From an uncultured Clostridia bacterium (GTDB lineage: Bacteria > Bacillota_A > Clostridia > TANB77 > CAG-508), in assembly GCA_944390995.1 (NCBI GenBank), contig CALXSA010000001.1, positions 62,001 to 126,000 of the forward strand: 64,000 nucleotides of DNA, given 5' to 3'. Shown in pieces: positions 41,827 to 52,513 of this stretch (its first letter is position 1; every line of letters starts with the position of its first letter). The position numbers were made by a program, and so were the translations under genes. A model generated the notes under the pieces. It saw only the letters and a program-made list of their open reading frames with translations. It did not search any database and had not been told where the DNA came from.

Positions 41827-41947
41827 ATAAGTATATATAATTATCTATAAATGGCCTTTTATATCAATTCTATTATGGCAACAAATGAAACTTGTAGATG
41901 GTAAGTGGCGTTTTATAAAAAAACAAGAAAGGGGAATAAGTCTGAAC

Positions 41948-44900
41948 ATGAACAGGGTTAGCAGTAAAAGCAGAGTTTTTAGTAAAATAATTGCACTATT
42001 AGTAGTTTTTCTAGTACTGTTTTCTGAAGCGGGAATGGCTTTAAAGTATGGAGTTAGTTATGCAAGTAGTGGTGGCAATAATGGTAAGTATGTAGAGTTT
42101 GATGCTTACCTTATTGATAATGCACATGAAGCTACTTACAAGATTGATTCTGATGAGGCAAAACTTTATATTAACCTTAGCTTAAAGGAAAATGGTTATT
42201 TGAAAAATGGAGCTATTTCATTCGAAAATGAGAATTTTGATATAGTGAGTGAAAAAGTGCAGAATGAGAACATTGAGAAAATTGAGGGCAATGTTATAAC
42301 TTTAAAACAAGTGAATAATGGAGCTTCTGTGAATTTAGAACTTCCTATAAAAATTAAAAAGTCTGAACAGATTAATACAGATATGTTTGCTAAGGAATTT
42401 AATACAAAGCTCACAGGTACATTTGTAGATAGTGAGGCAGAGGAGAAGGAAGTGCAGAGCTCAGTAGAGAATAAACTAAATTGGACTGCTGATGCAAAGG
42501 CAAATACGACACTAAATATACAGAAATATGTACCATTTAATAGTAACGAGAACTATGGTGTGCTTTTACAAATCAGAGCAAATACAAAAGTAGAGAATAA
42601 TATATTGCCAGTAAAAAATACAAAACTAAAAGTGCAATCTCCTGAAATAAACGGACAAAAAGCAAGCGAGGTTAAAGCTACTGCTAATAGGACTACTGCT
42701 ACAAATGGAAAAAATGATGGCTTAGAGTTTGGAGAGAACAATTGGAAATATGACACAGAAACAGGTTTGGTAGAAATAACTGTAGAGAACCAAGCAAATG
42801 AAAAGGGCGAAGTTTCATGGGTTCAGGACGCAGATGATGAATACTTGATTTCATTTATATATGAAGGAAAAGAAATTTACGACTACATAGAAGAAAATGG
42901 TTTTAATACAAGTATAAAAGCTACTACTAATATTTCAGTATATGCAAACAGTGAAATGAATTTAGAGGAGAATGTAGTAGAAGGCGAAATTAAGCTTGAC
43001 CAAAAGGTTAGCGATATTGTGAATTTTGAAGTTATTTCTGAAGAAACAGAAATAAATAAGGGGCAGATTTATTCTAACTATGATGCTAAAGAGAAAAAAG
43101 AGATTGAATACAATTTAAAATATGTTGCAGATATAGGATATGCAGAAATATTAGACTACATACAGTTTGAGCAAAAAGACTATGATGAATTTCTAACAAA
43201 AGAAGGAGATAGGGCTTTAACAACAATTGGCGGTAACAATTATACAAAGAATAAAACTATTAGAGTAAATGTTTCAATATTTAACAAATTACTTGGCGAA
43301 GATGGATACATCGAAGTGTTTGATGAAAATGATAAGAAAATTGCTACAATTAATAAAGATACTAAAAAGGACAATGATACATATATCGTAGATTTATCAA
43401 AATTAAACAACAATAAATTAAAGATAAAAACAAGCAAACCAATTATAGAGGGTAAGCTAAGCTTAGATATAACAAAGGTTATTAGTAGTAAAATAGATTA
43501 CTCAAGAGACCAAATGGAGACATTTACTTCATTAAAGAGTTCATTAACTGGACAGACAGGACTAACAGAAATGGGTTCATCTGATGCAATTGCACTATCT
43601 GAGCCAACAACTAAAGCTGAAATTCTATTTAATTCAGATGGCAAGGCTTTGGACTTATCTACAACAAAAACACATGATAACCTAGAGATGAGAATTGTTT
43701 TAGACACTTCTAGCAATTCAAATGCATTATATAAAAACCCAAGCTTTGAGGTTAAGTTCCCAAATGTAATTGAAAATGTAACTATTAATGATATTAAACT
43801 AGCGAATGAAAACAATTTGAAAATTGCAAACCAAACTGTAGAAAAAACAAAAGATGGAACAGTAGTACTAAAAATAGAGTTAGATGGAACGCAAACTGAT
43901 TATAACATAGGAGATGCGTTAAAAGGTACAAACATAGTAATAGGTTTCGGGCTAGAGCTAGACAAGCTAGCTACAAATTCTACAGAGCAAGTGGTAATGA
44001 CATACACAAATGAAAATTCTGAAATATTTGAGCAGGCAAATAGCGAGGGCAATGGAACAGCAAGCACTAATATGAATATTGTTGCTCCTGCTGGAGTTAT
44101 CGTAGCTAGTGGAATGAGCGGATATTTAGAAGATGGAAAGGGCGAGGTTTATACACTAAAAAATGAGAAGACTGTTGAAGAACTAAGTATAAATGCTCCT
44201 GAAAAAACAGTTAGAATAACAAACGATATTGTTAATAATTATGACAATAGCCTAGGAGAATTAAAAATATTAGGAACACTTCCTGTCAACGGAAATACAA
44301 TTACAGACGGACAAGAACAATTGCAAAACAATATTGACATTAGGCTTGCATCTGGAATAGAAATAAGCGATTATAACACGGCTGCAATAAAGATATATTA
44401 TACAGAAAATGCAAATCCTTCGAATGACTTAAATAATGCAGCAAATGGTTGGACAGAAGTGCCAAATAATATGAATGCTGTTAAGTCATACATGATTGTA
44501 GTGAATGGAGAGTTTAAGCCAAGTACTCATTTGAACTTTGGATATGACATTACAGTTCCTGCAAACCTTGAGTTTAGTCAGTCAGCATACACAAGATATA
44601 CAGCTTATTACAATAATTTGTCTAAGCTGGGTGTAGTGCCAGAAACAAAAGAAGCAGCAATAGTAGGTTTGGCTACAGGAGCTGGACCAAGCTTAAGTGT
44701 TAAGCTAGAGGCAAACAGAGAAGCGAACTCTGACTTACAAGCAGGTGGAATTGCTAAATTTACAGCGTTGGTAACAAATAATGGAGAGGCTGATGCAACA
44801 AATGTTAGATTAACAGTTCCAACTCCAGATGGTACAAAAGCAATTCAATATAATGATGCATATGATACATATGACACATTACAAGGAGATGAGCAAGTTT

Positions 44901-46918
44901 ATACATTAGGAACTATTAAACCAGGAGAAACTGTTACAAAAGTGTATGAAATTCAAATGATGGGCGACATTGAGATGTTTGAAGAAGGCTATAGAAAAGA
45001 GATAACATATCAAGTTTCAGCAGTTTCAGACGAAGACAACAACCCAGCAACATCGAATACTTATACGTTGTACAAGGTTAGAGGCGACTTGGAAATGGAA
45101 ATGGTTGCTACCACTACAGAAGAAATAGGAATACAAAGAGGAGCGCAAATTAGGTTTAGAATATCAATAGAAAATATCAGCAATATAGACATAAGTAACT
45201 TGACAGTAAGTTCTACAATGCCTGATGGAGTAAAAATTCTAGAAGGACGTTTTGAAGAAGATCGACATATAACTGATGATGAAGTAAACATCAATGGAAA
45301 TACAGTAGAAGGAATATACCCAAATCTTGTACAGGGAGATAATGTGATATTTGAATTTATAATAGAAATCGAAGACTATGAAGGACAGCTAGATGTTACA
45401 CTAGCCGGAGACGGAGATTCTATTGATACCAACTATTCAAATACAATGACATATAATGTAAATGCAATTGACCTTTCATTTGAGCAAACAAGTAGTTCTC
45501 CAGATTATGTGCAAGAGGGAGACGAGCTAAAATTCAGTTACAGCATAAAAAATAATGGAAATTCAACAATACCATCATTGTACTTTACAAATGAGGTACC
45601 AGAGGGACTAAAATTTAAAGAAATGACAGAAGGGGTTAAAGGAGAAGAAAGTTCTACAACTTCAAATGGCGGTGCAAAAATAATAAAAACAACTATTTTA
45701 CAGTTAAATCCGGGAGAGGAATACAACATTGATATTACATTCACAGCAACTACATTGCCAAATGAAAATACAAGGCAGGTTGTAAATTATGGTGTTTTAA
45801 ATGTAGTAAATAGATATGAGATGGAATCAAACAAAATTACGAAATATGTTGAGTACGACCCTGGAATGCATGGAGAAGACCCGGCATATGGCAGATATGT
45901 AATAGCAGGTGTGGCTTGGAATGACCAAAATGCAAATGGACAAAGAGATTTAGACGAGCAATTAATTCCAGACATAGAGGTTTTACTACTAGATAAAGCT
46001 ACTAACCAAATTGTAAAAGATGCAGATACAAATGAGGACAAGATAACCAAGACTGATGCAAATGGCGCATATAGGTTTGACAATTTGCAAGTAGGAGAAT
46101 ATGCTGTAGCATTCTTGTACGATACAGGAAGATACGAGATAACAGAATATCAGAAAAAGGATGTAAACCAAACAATGAACTCTGACGCACTAGAGGTAGA
46201 CCTAACATACAATGGACAGCTTAGAAAAGCCGGAATGACAGATACAATTCAAGTAACAAGTGCAAATGTAAGAAATATTGATATTGGTTTGCTTGAGACA
46301 GAAAGGTTTGACCTAAGCTTAAGTAAAGAAGTAAGCAAAATAACATTAACAACTCCAACAATAGGAACAAAAGAATATGTGCACAACAATAGTGTAGCAA
46401 AGGTGGAATTACTCGATAGAAATGTTGGAAATAGTACAATGCTTGTAGAATATAAGATTACTGTTAAAAACGAAGGCGGAGTGCCAGGATATGCAACAAC
46501 AATTGTAGATTATTTACCAGATGAATTTACTTTCAATTCAGAGTTAAATAAGGACTGGTACGAAGGCAACGATGGAAATATTTATACAAATTGTTTAGAA
46601 AACGAGGAAATACAACCAGGAGAGACAAGGGAAATTACATTGCTAGTAAGTAAGAAGATTACAGAGAGTACAATAGGAATAATAAACAACACGGCAGAGA
46701 TTTACGAGGCATATAACGAGCTTGGTTTAGAAGATGTAGATTCAACACCAGGAAATGGTGTGGCAAATGAAGATGACATGGCATCATCAGATGTGGTTGT
46801 ATCACTTGTAACAGGTAAGATTGTAACATACACAGCAATTATTTGCACAGTACTTGGTATATTAACAATAGGTGTATATTTAATTAAAACTAGAGTATTA
46901 GATGTAAGGAAAAAGTAA
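41948..46918 (+). CDS. Giant surface protein 'A2', paralogue of A1
   Basis: The 1656-aa product has a signal sequence (IIALLVVFLVLFSEAGMALKY), the same N-terminal domain as A1 (VEFDAYLIDNAHEATYKIDS...GYLKNGAISFENENF), DUF11-like repeats through the body, an SdrD-B domain near 1320 (GVAWNDQNANGQRDLDEQLI), and the same terminal plan: DUF11 unit, EAYNELGLEDVDSTPGNG, SDVVVSLVTGK, membrane helix and KTRVLDVRKK. ATG 41948 is chosen because it is nearest the AAAGGGG site; an earlier in-frame ATG at 41885 has none. It is coupled to B2, 14 bp downstream. The order and the shared upstream element show that the A-B operon duplicated as a unit. Confidence 0.85.
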   Translation: MNRVSSKSRVFSKIIALLVVFLVLFSEAGMALKYGVSYASSGGNNGKYVEFDAYLIDNAHEATYKIDSDEAKLYINLSLKENGYLKNGAISFENENFDIVSEKVQNENIEKIEGNVITLKQVNNGASVNLELPIKIKKSEQINTDMFAKEFNTKLTGTFVDSEAEEKEVQSSVENKLNWTADAKANTTLNIQKYVPFNSNENYGVLLQIRANTKVENNILPVKNTKLKVQSPEINGQKASEVKATANRTTATNGKNDGLEFGENNWKYDTETGLVEITVENQANEKGEVSWVQDADDEYLISFIYEGKEIYDYIEENGFNTSIKATTNISVYANSEMNLEENVVEGEIKLDQKVSDIVNFEVISEETEINKGQIYSNYDAKEKKEIEYNLKYVADIGYAEILDYIQFEQKDYDEFLTKEGDRALTTIGGNNYTKNKTIRVNVSIFNKLLGEDGYIEVFDENDKKIATINKDTKKDNDTYIVDLSKLNNNKLKIKTSKPIIEGKLSLDITKVISSKIDYSRDQMETFTSLKSSLTGQTGLTEMGSSDAIALSEPTTKAEILFNSDGKALDLSTTKTHDNLEMRIVLDTSSNSNALYKNPSFEVKFPNVIENVTINDIKLANENNLKIANQTVEKTKDGTVVLKIELDGTQTDYNIGDALKGTNIVIGFGLELDKLATNSTEQVVMTYTNENSEIFEQANSEGNGTASTNMNIVAPAGVIVASGMSGYLEDGKGEVYTLKNEKTVEELSINAPEKTVRITNDIVNNYDNSLGELKILGTLPVNGNTITDGQEQLQNNIDIRLASGIEISDYNTAAIKIYYTENANPSNDLNNAANGWTEVPNNMNAVKSYMIVVNGEFKPSTHLNFGYDITVPANLEFSQSAYTRYTAYYNNLSKLGVVPETKEAAIVGLATGAGPSLSVKLEANREANSDLQAGGIAKFTALVTNNGEADATNVRLTVPTPDGTKAIQYNDAYDTYDTLQGDEQVYTLGTIKPGETVTKVYEIQMMGDIEMFEEGYRKEITYQVSAVSDEDNNPATSNTYTLYKVRGDLEMEMVATTTEEIGIQRGAQIRFRISIENISNIDISNLTVSSTMPDGVKILEGRFEEDRHITDDEVNINGNTVEGIYPNLVQGDNVIFEFIIEIEDYEGQLDVTLAGDGDSIDTNYSNTMTYNVNAIDLSFEQTSSSPDYVQEGDELKFSYSIKNNGNSTIPSLYFTNEVPEGLKFKEMTEGVKGEESSTTSNGGAKIIKTTILQLNPGEEYNIDITFTATTLPNENTRQVVNYGVLNVVNRYEMESNKITKYVEYDPGMHGEDPAYGRYVIAGVAWNDQNANGQRDLDEQLIPDIEVLLLDKATNQIVKDADTNEDKITKTDANGAYRFDNLQVGEYAVAFLYDTGRYEITEYQKKDVNQTMNSDALEVDLTYNGQLRKAGMTDTIQVTSANVRNIDIGLLETERFDLSLSKEVSKITLTTPTIGTKEYVHNNSVAKVELLDRNVGNSTMLVEYKITVKNEGGVPGYATTIVDYLPDEFTFNSELNKDWYEGNDGNIYTNCLENEEIQPGETREITLLVSKKITESTIGIINNTAEIYEAYNELGLEDVDSTPGNGVANEDDMASSDVVVSLVTGKIVTYTAIICTVLGILTIGVYLIKTRVLDVRKK

Positions 46919-46931
46919 AGGAGGGGTAAGT

Positions 46932-49900
46932 ATGAAGAAGAAACTTTTAATTTCGTTCAGTATTATACTAAGTGCATTTCTAATATGGCTAACCGTATAT
47001 ACTATATTTGCGATAAATAAAGAGCAGATAAATGTAGCAGCGACTTCATTAGAGAATAAAGTGTCTGCTTCGGGTGGAACTAGTGCACCAGAAGTACTTG
47101 CCTCATCCCATTATGGAGCAAGCAGCTGGGGAGATAGATTTTTATCAATACCGGGCTTTGATGGAAATCCACTTGTGCATATAGAAACAAAAGGACATTT
47201 GATATACTGTATTAATAAAAACGGAGGACAGCTCATAAATGCACCTACACCAGAGGAAATACAGGCTGAAGCAGATAGAATTAATGCAGGTTACCCAGTA
47301 TATTCTTACTATAATAAATGTGCAAGATATGCTTATGAAGGACCTATTTCTATGACATATTGGGAACCAGAAGGGGGTAGTGAAAAAGTACTTCCGGACT
47401 TGGCATATATAATAACTTATCCGGGTGGTGAAGACCTAAAACAATATGCAATTTGGAGAAGGGATGGAGCTGCTAAGGGTGACGGAATATCACACAATAC
47501 TAGAGGTACCGGAGATGGTTTGTTTGCCAATAAGGGACTTCTAAAACAAGCGGATGCTTTACTAAAAGAAGCAGATACATATGCAGAATATGGAGAAAAG
47601 CTCGAAGAAAATATTGCTAAGGATCCAAATAATGCTCTAGGACTAGAGAATACAACAGACCCAAGTGAGCTTGTGGTACTTAGTGAAAATTCAGAATATA
47701 TTACAATTGGACCACTTTCAATGGACTACACAGACGGAAGGGCAGATGGAGTTACATTTGGGGGTATCCATGATATGTGGATAGAAGGCTACAATGTAAA
47801 TGGCGAAAAGATAGTTGATAAAATAGAAATAGATAGCTTTATACTAGCCGATGAGGGCTCATCAAGTACAAATATAACAGGAGAAGAAATAGAGCCGGAG
47901 TATTTCGAACCAAATACTGCTGATAAAACATATGTTGATGAAACAGAGCAATTATATCCTGAAAGTGGGCAAAAATTTTACTTGAAATTTAAAAATCCTA
48001 ACTATGGAAATTCTGGAGATGTAAGTACTAGAGTGCATAAGGTAGGAATACAAGTAGAATTCCAATACATGATGGCAGAAGCAACTATAATTAGAATGTA
48101 TGGAAAGCATGACCAAATATATTATGCAGCATGTGAACACGAAGACTTAGGTGATGGTAACTACATTTGTACAATGACCAGAGTAAGGGTAGACCTTGCA
48201 TCAAGAGCAGCGCAAGATGTTTTCGAAGCAATGGGATACAGATATCTATATAAGCAAATAATTACTCTGATTGGTGAGTTGCCAGGCGAAGACGAGCCAG
48301 GTGGACCAGATGAACCAGGTGGACCAGATGACGGAATTGAAATTACAATGAAACTTGGCGGATATGTATGGGAAGATGGAAAACAAGGCAAAGAGACTCT
48401 AGCAGATGGAATGATTTCAGGCTCAATATCAGATGGAATATTTAGCATGGAAGCACCAGATAGAGCACTTCCAAACATTAAAGTAACACTATATGAAGTC
48501 GACCCAGGTTCAAATCAAGGAAAAGAAGCACAGCTAATGACAACAGGTGAAGATGAAGAAATAATGCACAATATAAACCCAACAATAACAGACGAAAACG
48601 GATATTACCAGTTCAATGGCTTAGATATTTCTAAGAAATACTATGTGAAGTTTGAATACAATGGACAATACTACTTGCCAACAGATTACTTAGCAGGTGG
48701 TGGAAGCATTGAAAGCATGTATAATACAGATGCATGGTATAAGACATCAAAAGCGCTTGAGGAGCAGTCATTTAGAGATAGCTTCGATGCGCAGTTTGCA
48801 GAGATAGGAGCATATCCAGAAAATTATGCATCATCAAACGCACTAGGAGCAGGTTCAATGAATGCATCATTCAGCATGTTACAACTAATGGGATATGAAC
48901 TAAATGAAAATGGCCAATATTCACAAAGTTCAGCACAGCTTATAGATGGTTGCCTATACGATTCAAGAGGCTTACAGACAGAAGAATGGGCTGAAGGAGC
49001 AATATCTCAGAGAATTAAACAGTATATCGAGTCAAACAAGAAATATCCTAGTGAGGATGAGCTAAAGTCTTTATACAAAGAGATTGCAGGCGGAGACCAA
49101 GAAACATTACAAAAACTACAATTCATCTGGGATTGCAACATATATGCGAATACAAGCCATGGCTCGGGCTCAGAATCAGAATATGACCTATATCCACCAT
49201 TTGACAACATTGTAGTACATCAAATTACAGATTCACCAGGTAGTGATCCAAATGGAAATTACAAGCAAGTTTACGATGGATGGGTAGCAACAAATGATGT
49301 AAAAATGTCAGTAAGAGGTGGCAGCAGCGGAGAATTCAAATCAGTTTATGATGGACAGTTCTACATAAACTTGGGTCTATGGAAAAGACATGAATTTGAT
49401 ATGGCGTTAATGAAGGACGTATACAAAGCAGCAGTTAAAATAAATGGCAAGACACATGTATCTGATTATGCACAAAGAAATGTAAGAGAAGAAGCTGGAC
49501 AAAATACTGCTAGCGGACAAGATAACAATTCGAGCTGGGATATAAATGTAAGGTTGGAGCAAGGTTACTATGATAACCCAGCAACATATAACCGAGAGGT
49601 ACGTAGTGGTGACTATGAATATGACAACGAGGCATTAAATCATCCAGGACAAGAATTGGAAGTATATATAACATATGTAATAACTGTAAGAAATCAATCA
49701 CAAAGTATTGAGGGAGTAATAACTGAAATAGTAGACTACTATGACGAAGACTATATTTTAAAACCAAATCTATCTTGGATAATGTATGGCTTTGGTACTC
49801 CAGATGATGCTGCATATGAAGAAATGATGGAACAAGACCAAGACATAATAAATGATAATGGAAACTTCTTAGCAGGAAGTCTGGGAGACGATGCAGGAGC

Positions 49901-52208
49901 TAGTGACACAAGTATATATAGTTCTACCGGAAGCTTAAGCGGTTACAAGACTGCATATATAACAGGACTATCAGGACATCAATTGCAAAGTGGTGAAATG
50001 GCTAGTATCTACTTGACATTCCAAGTAGACAGAGGAGAAAATGGAGACAGACTAAAAATACAAAACACCAAAGATAATATAGCAGAAATAAACGGTTACC
50101 AAACATATTATAGAGATGGAACTTCACTTCCAAACGGAGTAAGCAAAGGCTCTGGAGATGTTGCAGGTTTAGTAGACAGAGACTCTAACCCAGGTAATGT
50201 TGACGAAGACTTAGCAGGAGTAAACTTAGAGGCAGGAAACTATGAGCACTACTTTGAAGACGATACAGATAGAGCGCCAGGCTTAAGCATAACACTTAAT
50301 GAAACAGCAAGACAGGCAAATGGTGTTGTATGGGAAGATGATAGGACTGTAGATGTTGATGGTGCTATGATAGGAAATGGTATTAGAGACAATGGAGAAA
50401 TAGGAATAGCAGGACTTACAGTACAATTAGTCGAGAAAAGAGAAGACGATGGTCAACAGAGCGAATATGTATGGTTCGAGACACAAACAGGAGCTGATGG
50501 AACATATACTTTCAGTGGTTTCATACCAGGCGACTATGTAATAAGGTTTAAATATGGAGACACAGATGCAACAGCAATGACAAGCAGTTATGGCGGTTCG
50601 AATGCAACCTCATACAATGGTCAAGACTTTAAGTCTACACTATATCAAGTTGATGCAGATGGTAATGGACTACCACAAAATGCTGCAACAGACTTAGATG
50701 GAAGATATGCTGGCTATACAGACACTGCGGCCCAAAACGAGAGAAACAAATATAATGCAGAAAAAGGAAGTCCAAGAGATGATACATATGGATATGACAT
50801 AGCAGCAGCAGATGCAGGAGCTAACTACTCAGATGCAAAAGATATTTGGTCGGTTGGCGATGATGACGGTATAGTTGTTAATACACGAGGCGGAGATAAT
50901 GCACCATTTGCTGAAGACTCAGGCTACAGATTGCAAGGCAGAGAAACTGTAAATTCATATAGTGAAGGTGCAATGACAAACTATAAGGCAGAAGTTTTTG
51001 CATCACCATATACAGGAAGTTCAGAATACTTTGGAATGTTTAAAGAATGGACAGAAATGTCTGCCGAAACAGGTGTTATAGTTGCAGAAGTTGAGTACAA
51101 TAAGCAACATAGCGGATTTGATGATGATGATGAAAACTATGTGCTTGCAAATGTCGACTTTGGTTTAACAGAAAGACCAAAAGCACAGCTCGAAGTTGAT
51201 AAGTCAATAGAGAACATTAACCTAACACTTGCTAACCAAACAGTATTATTCGACATTGTAGGAAGAACTAACAACGCGTTGTGGCAAGACCACGAAGAAT
51301 ATGGCTTAGAAGAAGTGCTACAAAGTAGTAATGGTATGTATAATAACTACTATGGAACAAACCACAGATATGCATTTAGGCAAGATGTTGATAGCCTAAT
51401 AAGTACTACAGACAAAGGTTTAGTACAGCTTACAATGGATGAGGAGTTAATGCATGGTGCAACAATAAGAATTACATATAAAGTAAAAATTACAAATGTT
51501 GGCGAGATAGACTACATAGACAGCGGAGACAGCAAAGACTTCTACTACAGGGGAGAAAATACCAATACAGAGATTGTTACCACATCAGCAGACCAGATTA
51601 TAGACTGTGTTCATAATAATATGCAGTTTGACGCATCAGATGAAAAGAACAGCGATTGGAGCTTAATTAAGCAAGAAACAATAGAAAGCGAAGGACTTGT
51701 AAGACAAGACCTATGGGCTACATTTGATGACTTCAACAATATTATAGAAACAAGCAGCTCTGGTGGACAGGCAGCAAAAGCATTAGTTCCATACAATGGA
51801 AGCAATGCAGAAGATAGCACAGAAGAAAAGACATTGATGTTATCACAATTGATAACACCAGAAAACACAGATGACGACTTAACCTACAACAATATGCTTG
51901 AAATTGTTAAAACAACAAACACAGCAGGAAGAAGAATGGCATTCTCAATAGTAGGAAACCAAAACCCACTAGATAACAACCCAGCAGAAGTTGATGCAAG
52001 TGCAGCAGAAAGAGTAATTATTTTACCACCATTTGGACAAAAACCAATTTACTATGTAATAGGTGGAATAGTTGGAATAATACTAATTGTGGGAATTGTA
52101 CTTATAATAAGAAAAGTACTAAAGAATAAAAACGGCAAAGGACCAGACGGAGGCTCGGACAATGAAACTCAAAGCGGTGACACTTCAGCTGAGGATGATA
52201 ACAAATAG
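46932..52208 (+). CDS. Giant surface protein 'B2', paralogue of B1
   Basis: The 1758-aa product has a signal or anchor (LISFSIILSAFLIWLTVYTIF), an N-terminal module (SWGDRFLSIPGFDGNP), a Pro/Gly hinge (PGEDEPGGPDEPGGPDDG, about residue 450), SdrD-B-like domains at about 470 (LGGYVWEDGKQGKET) and 1130 (QANGVVWEDDRTVD), DUF11-like units with PNLSWIMYGFG, and a helix at about 1700-1725 preceded by ERVIILPPFGQKPIYY. The tail is only about 30 residues, compared with 105 in B1. AGGAGGGG precedes the ATG. Its body closely parallels B1, including QLIDG and EYPSEDE-like blocks. It is likely to be a surface partner of A2. Confidence 0.85.
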   Translation: MKKKLLISFSIILSAFLIWLTVYTIFAINKEQINVAATSLENKVSASGGTSAPEVLASSHYGASSWGDRFLSIPGFDGNPLVHIETKGHLIYCINKNGGQLINAPTPEEIQAEADRINAGYPVYSYYNKCARYAYEGPISMTYWEPEGGSEKVLPDLAYIITYPGGEDLKQYAIWRRDGAAKGDGISHNTRGTGDGLFANKGLLKQADALLKEADTYAEYGEKLEENIAKDPNNALGLENTTDPSELVVLSENSEYITIGPLSMDYTDGRADGVTFGGIHDMWIEGYNVNGEKIVDKIEIDSFILADEGSSSTNITGEEIEPEYFEPNTADKTYVDETEQLYPESGQKFYLKFKNPNYGNSGDVSTRVHKVGIQVEFQYMMAEATIIRMYGKHDQIYYAACEHEDLGDGNYICTMTRVRVDLASRAAQDVFEAMGYRYLYKQIITLIGELPGEDEPGGPDEPGGPDDGIEITMKLGGYVWEDGKQGKETLADGMISGSISDGIFSMEAPDRALPNIKVTLYEVDPGSNQGKEAQLMTTGEDEEIMHNINPTITDENGYYQFNGLDISKKYYVKFEYNGQYYLPTDYLAGGGSIESMYNTDAWYKTSKALEEQSFRDSFDAQFAEIGAYPENYASSNALGAGSMNASFSMLQLMGYELNENGQYSQSSAQLIDGCLYDSRGLQTEEWAEGAISQRIKQYIESNKKYPSEDELKSLYKEIAGGDQETLQKLQFIWDCNIYANTSHGSGSESEYDLYPPFDNIVVHQITDSPGSDPNGNYKQVYDGWVATNDVKMSVRGGSSGEFKSVYDGQFYINLGLWKRHEFDMALMKDVYKAAVKINGKTHVSDYAQRNVREEAGQNTASGQDNNSSWDINVRLEQGYYDNPATYNREVRSGDYEYDNEALNHPGQELEVYITYVITVRNQSQSIEGVITEIVDYYDEDYILKPNLSWIMYGFGTPDDAAYEEMMEQDQDIINDNGNFLAGSLGDDAGASDTSIYSSTGSLSGYKTAYITGLSGHQLQSGEMASIYLTFQVDRGENGDRLKIQNTKDNIAEINGYQTYYRDGTSLPNGVSKGSGDVAGLVDRDSNPGNVDEDLAGVNLEAGNYEHYFEDDTDRAPGLSITLNETARQANGVVWEDDRTVDVDGAMIGNGIRDNGEIGIAGLTVQLVEKREDDGQQSEYVWFETQTGADGTYTFSGFIPGDYVIRFKYGDTDATAMTSSYGGSNATSYNGQDFKSTLYQVDADGNGLPQNAATDLDGRYAGYTDTAAQNERNKYNAEKGSPRDDTYGYDIAAADAGANYSDAKDIWSVGDDDGIVVNTRGGDNAPFAEDSGYRLQGRETVNSYSEGAMTNYKAEVFASPYTGSSEYFGMFKEWTEMSAETGVIVAEVEYNKQHSGFDDDDENYVLANVDFGLTERPKAQLEVDKSIENINLTLANQTVLFDIVGRTNNALWQDHEEYGLEEVLQSSNGMYNNYYGTNHRYAFRQDVDSLISTTDKGLVQLTMDEELMHGATIRITYKVKITNVGEIDYIDSGDSKDFYYRGENTNTEIVTTSADQIIDCVHNNMQFDASDEKNSDWSLIKQETIESEGLVRQDLWATFDDFNNIIETSSSGGQAAKALVPYNGSNAEDSTEEKTLMLSQLITPENTDDDLTYNNMLEIVKTTNTAGRRMAFSIVGNQNPLDNNPAEVDASAAERVIILPPFGQKPIYYVIGGIVGIILIVGIVLIIRKVLKNKNGKGPDGGSDNETQSGDTSAEDDNK

Positions 52209-52227
52209 TAGCCGTAAAAAATAAAGC

Positions 52228-52259
52228 AAAAAGAGATAACAAATGGGTTATCTCTTTTT
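52228..52259 (+). terminator. Intrinsic terminator of the second surface operon
   Basis: AAAAAGAGATAAC (52228-52240) pairs perfectly with GTTATCTCTTTTT (52247-52259). Downstream, to 52513, a further hairpin CCAACATAAGG/CCTTATGTTGG at 52315-52349 is present and no gene. Confidence 0.9.
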
Positions 52260-52513
52260 GTATGTAAAAAATTTACCATAATGCAATGAGCAGGTAGTAG
52301 ACATTGAACTTAAACCAACATAAGGACTTCGTGAGAAGCCTTATGTTGGTGGAGATAAAACAAGTAGGAGACATTCCCAAAATTTCATTTTGGCAATTCA
52401 ACCAAAAGTATAGAAATATTCCATTTGCTATGATATAATAATCGCGAAGTGAAAAAATAGCAGGAAGGTAAATTTGTATGCTTTAAAGCAGATTGGGAAA
52501 GGAGCGTGCTATT

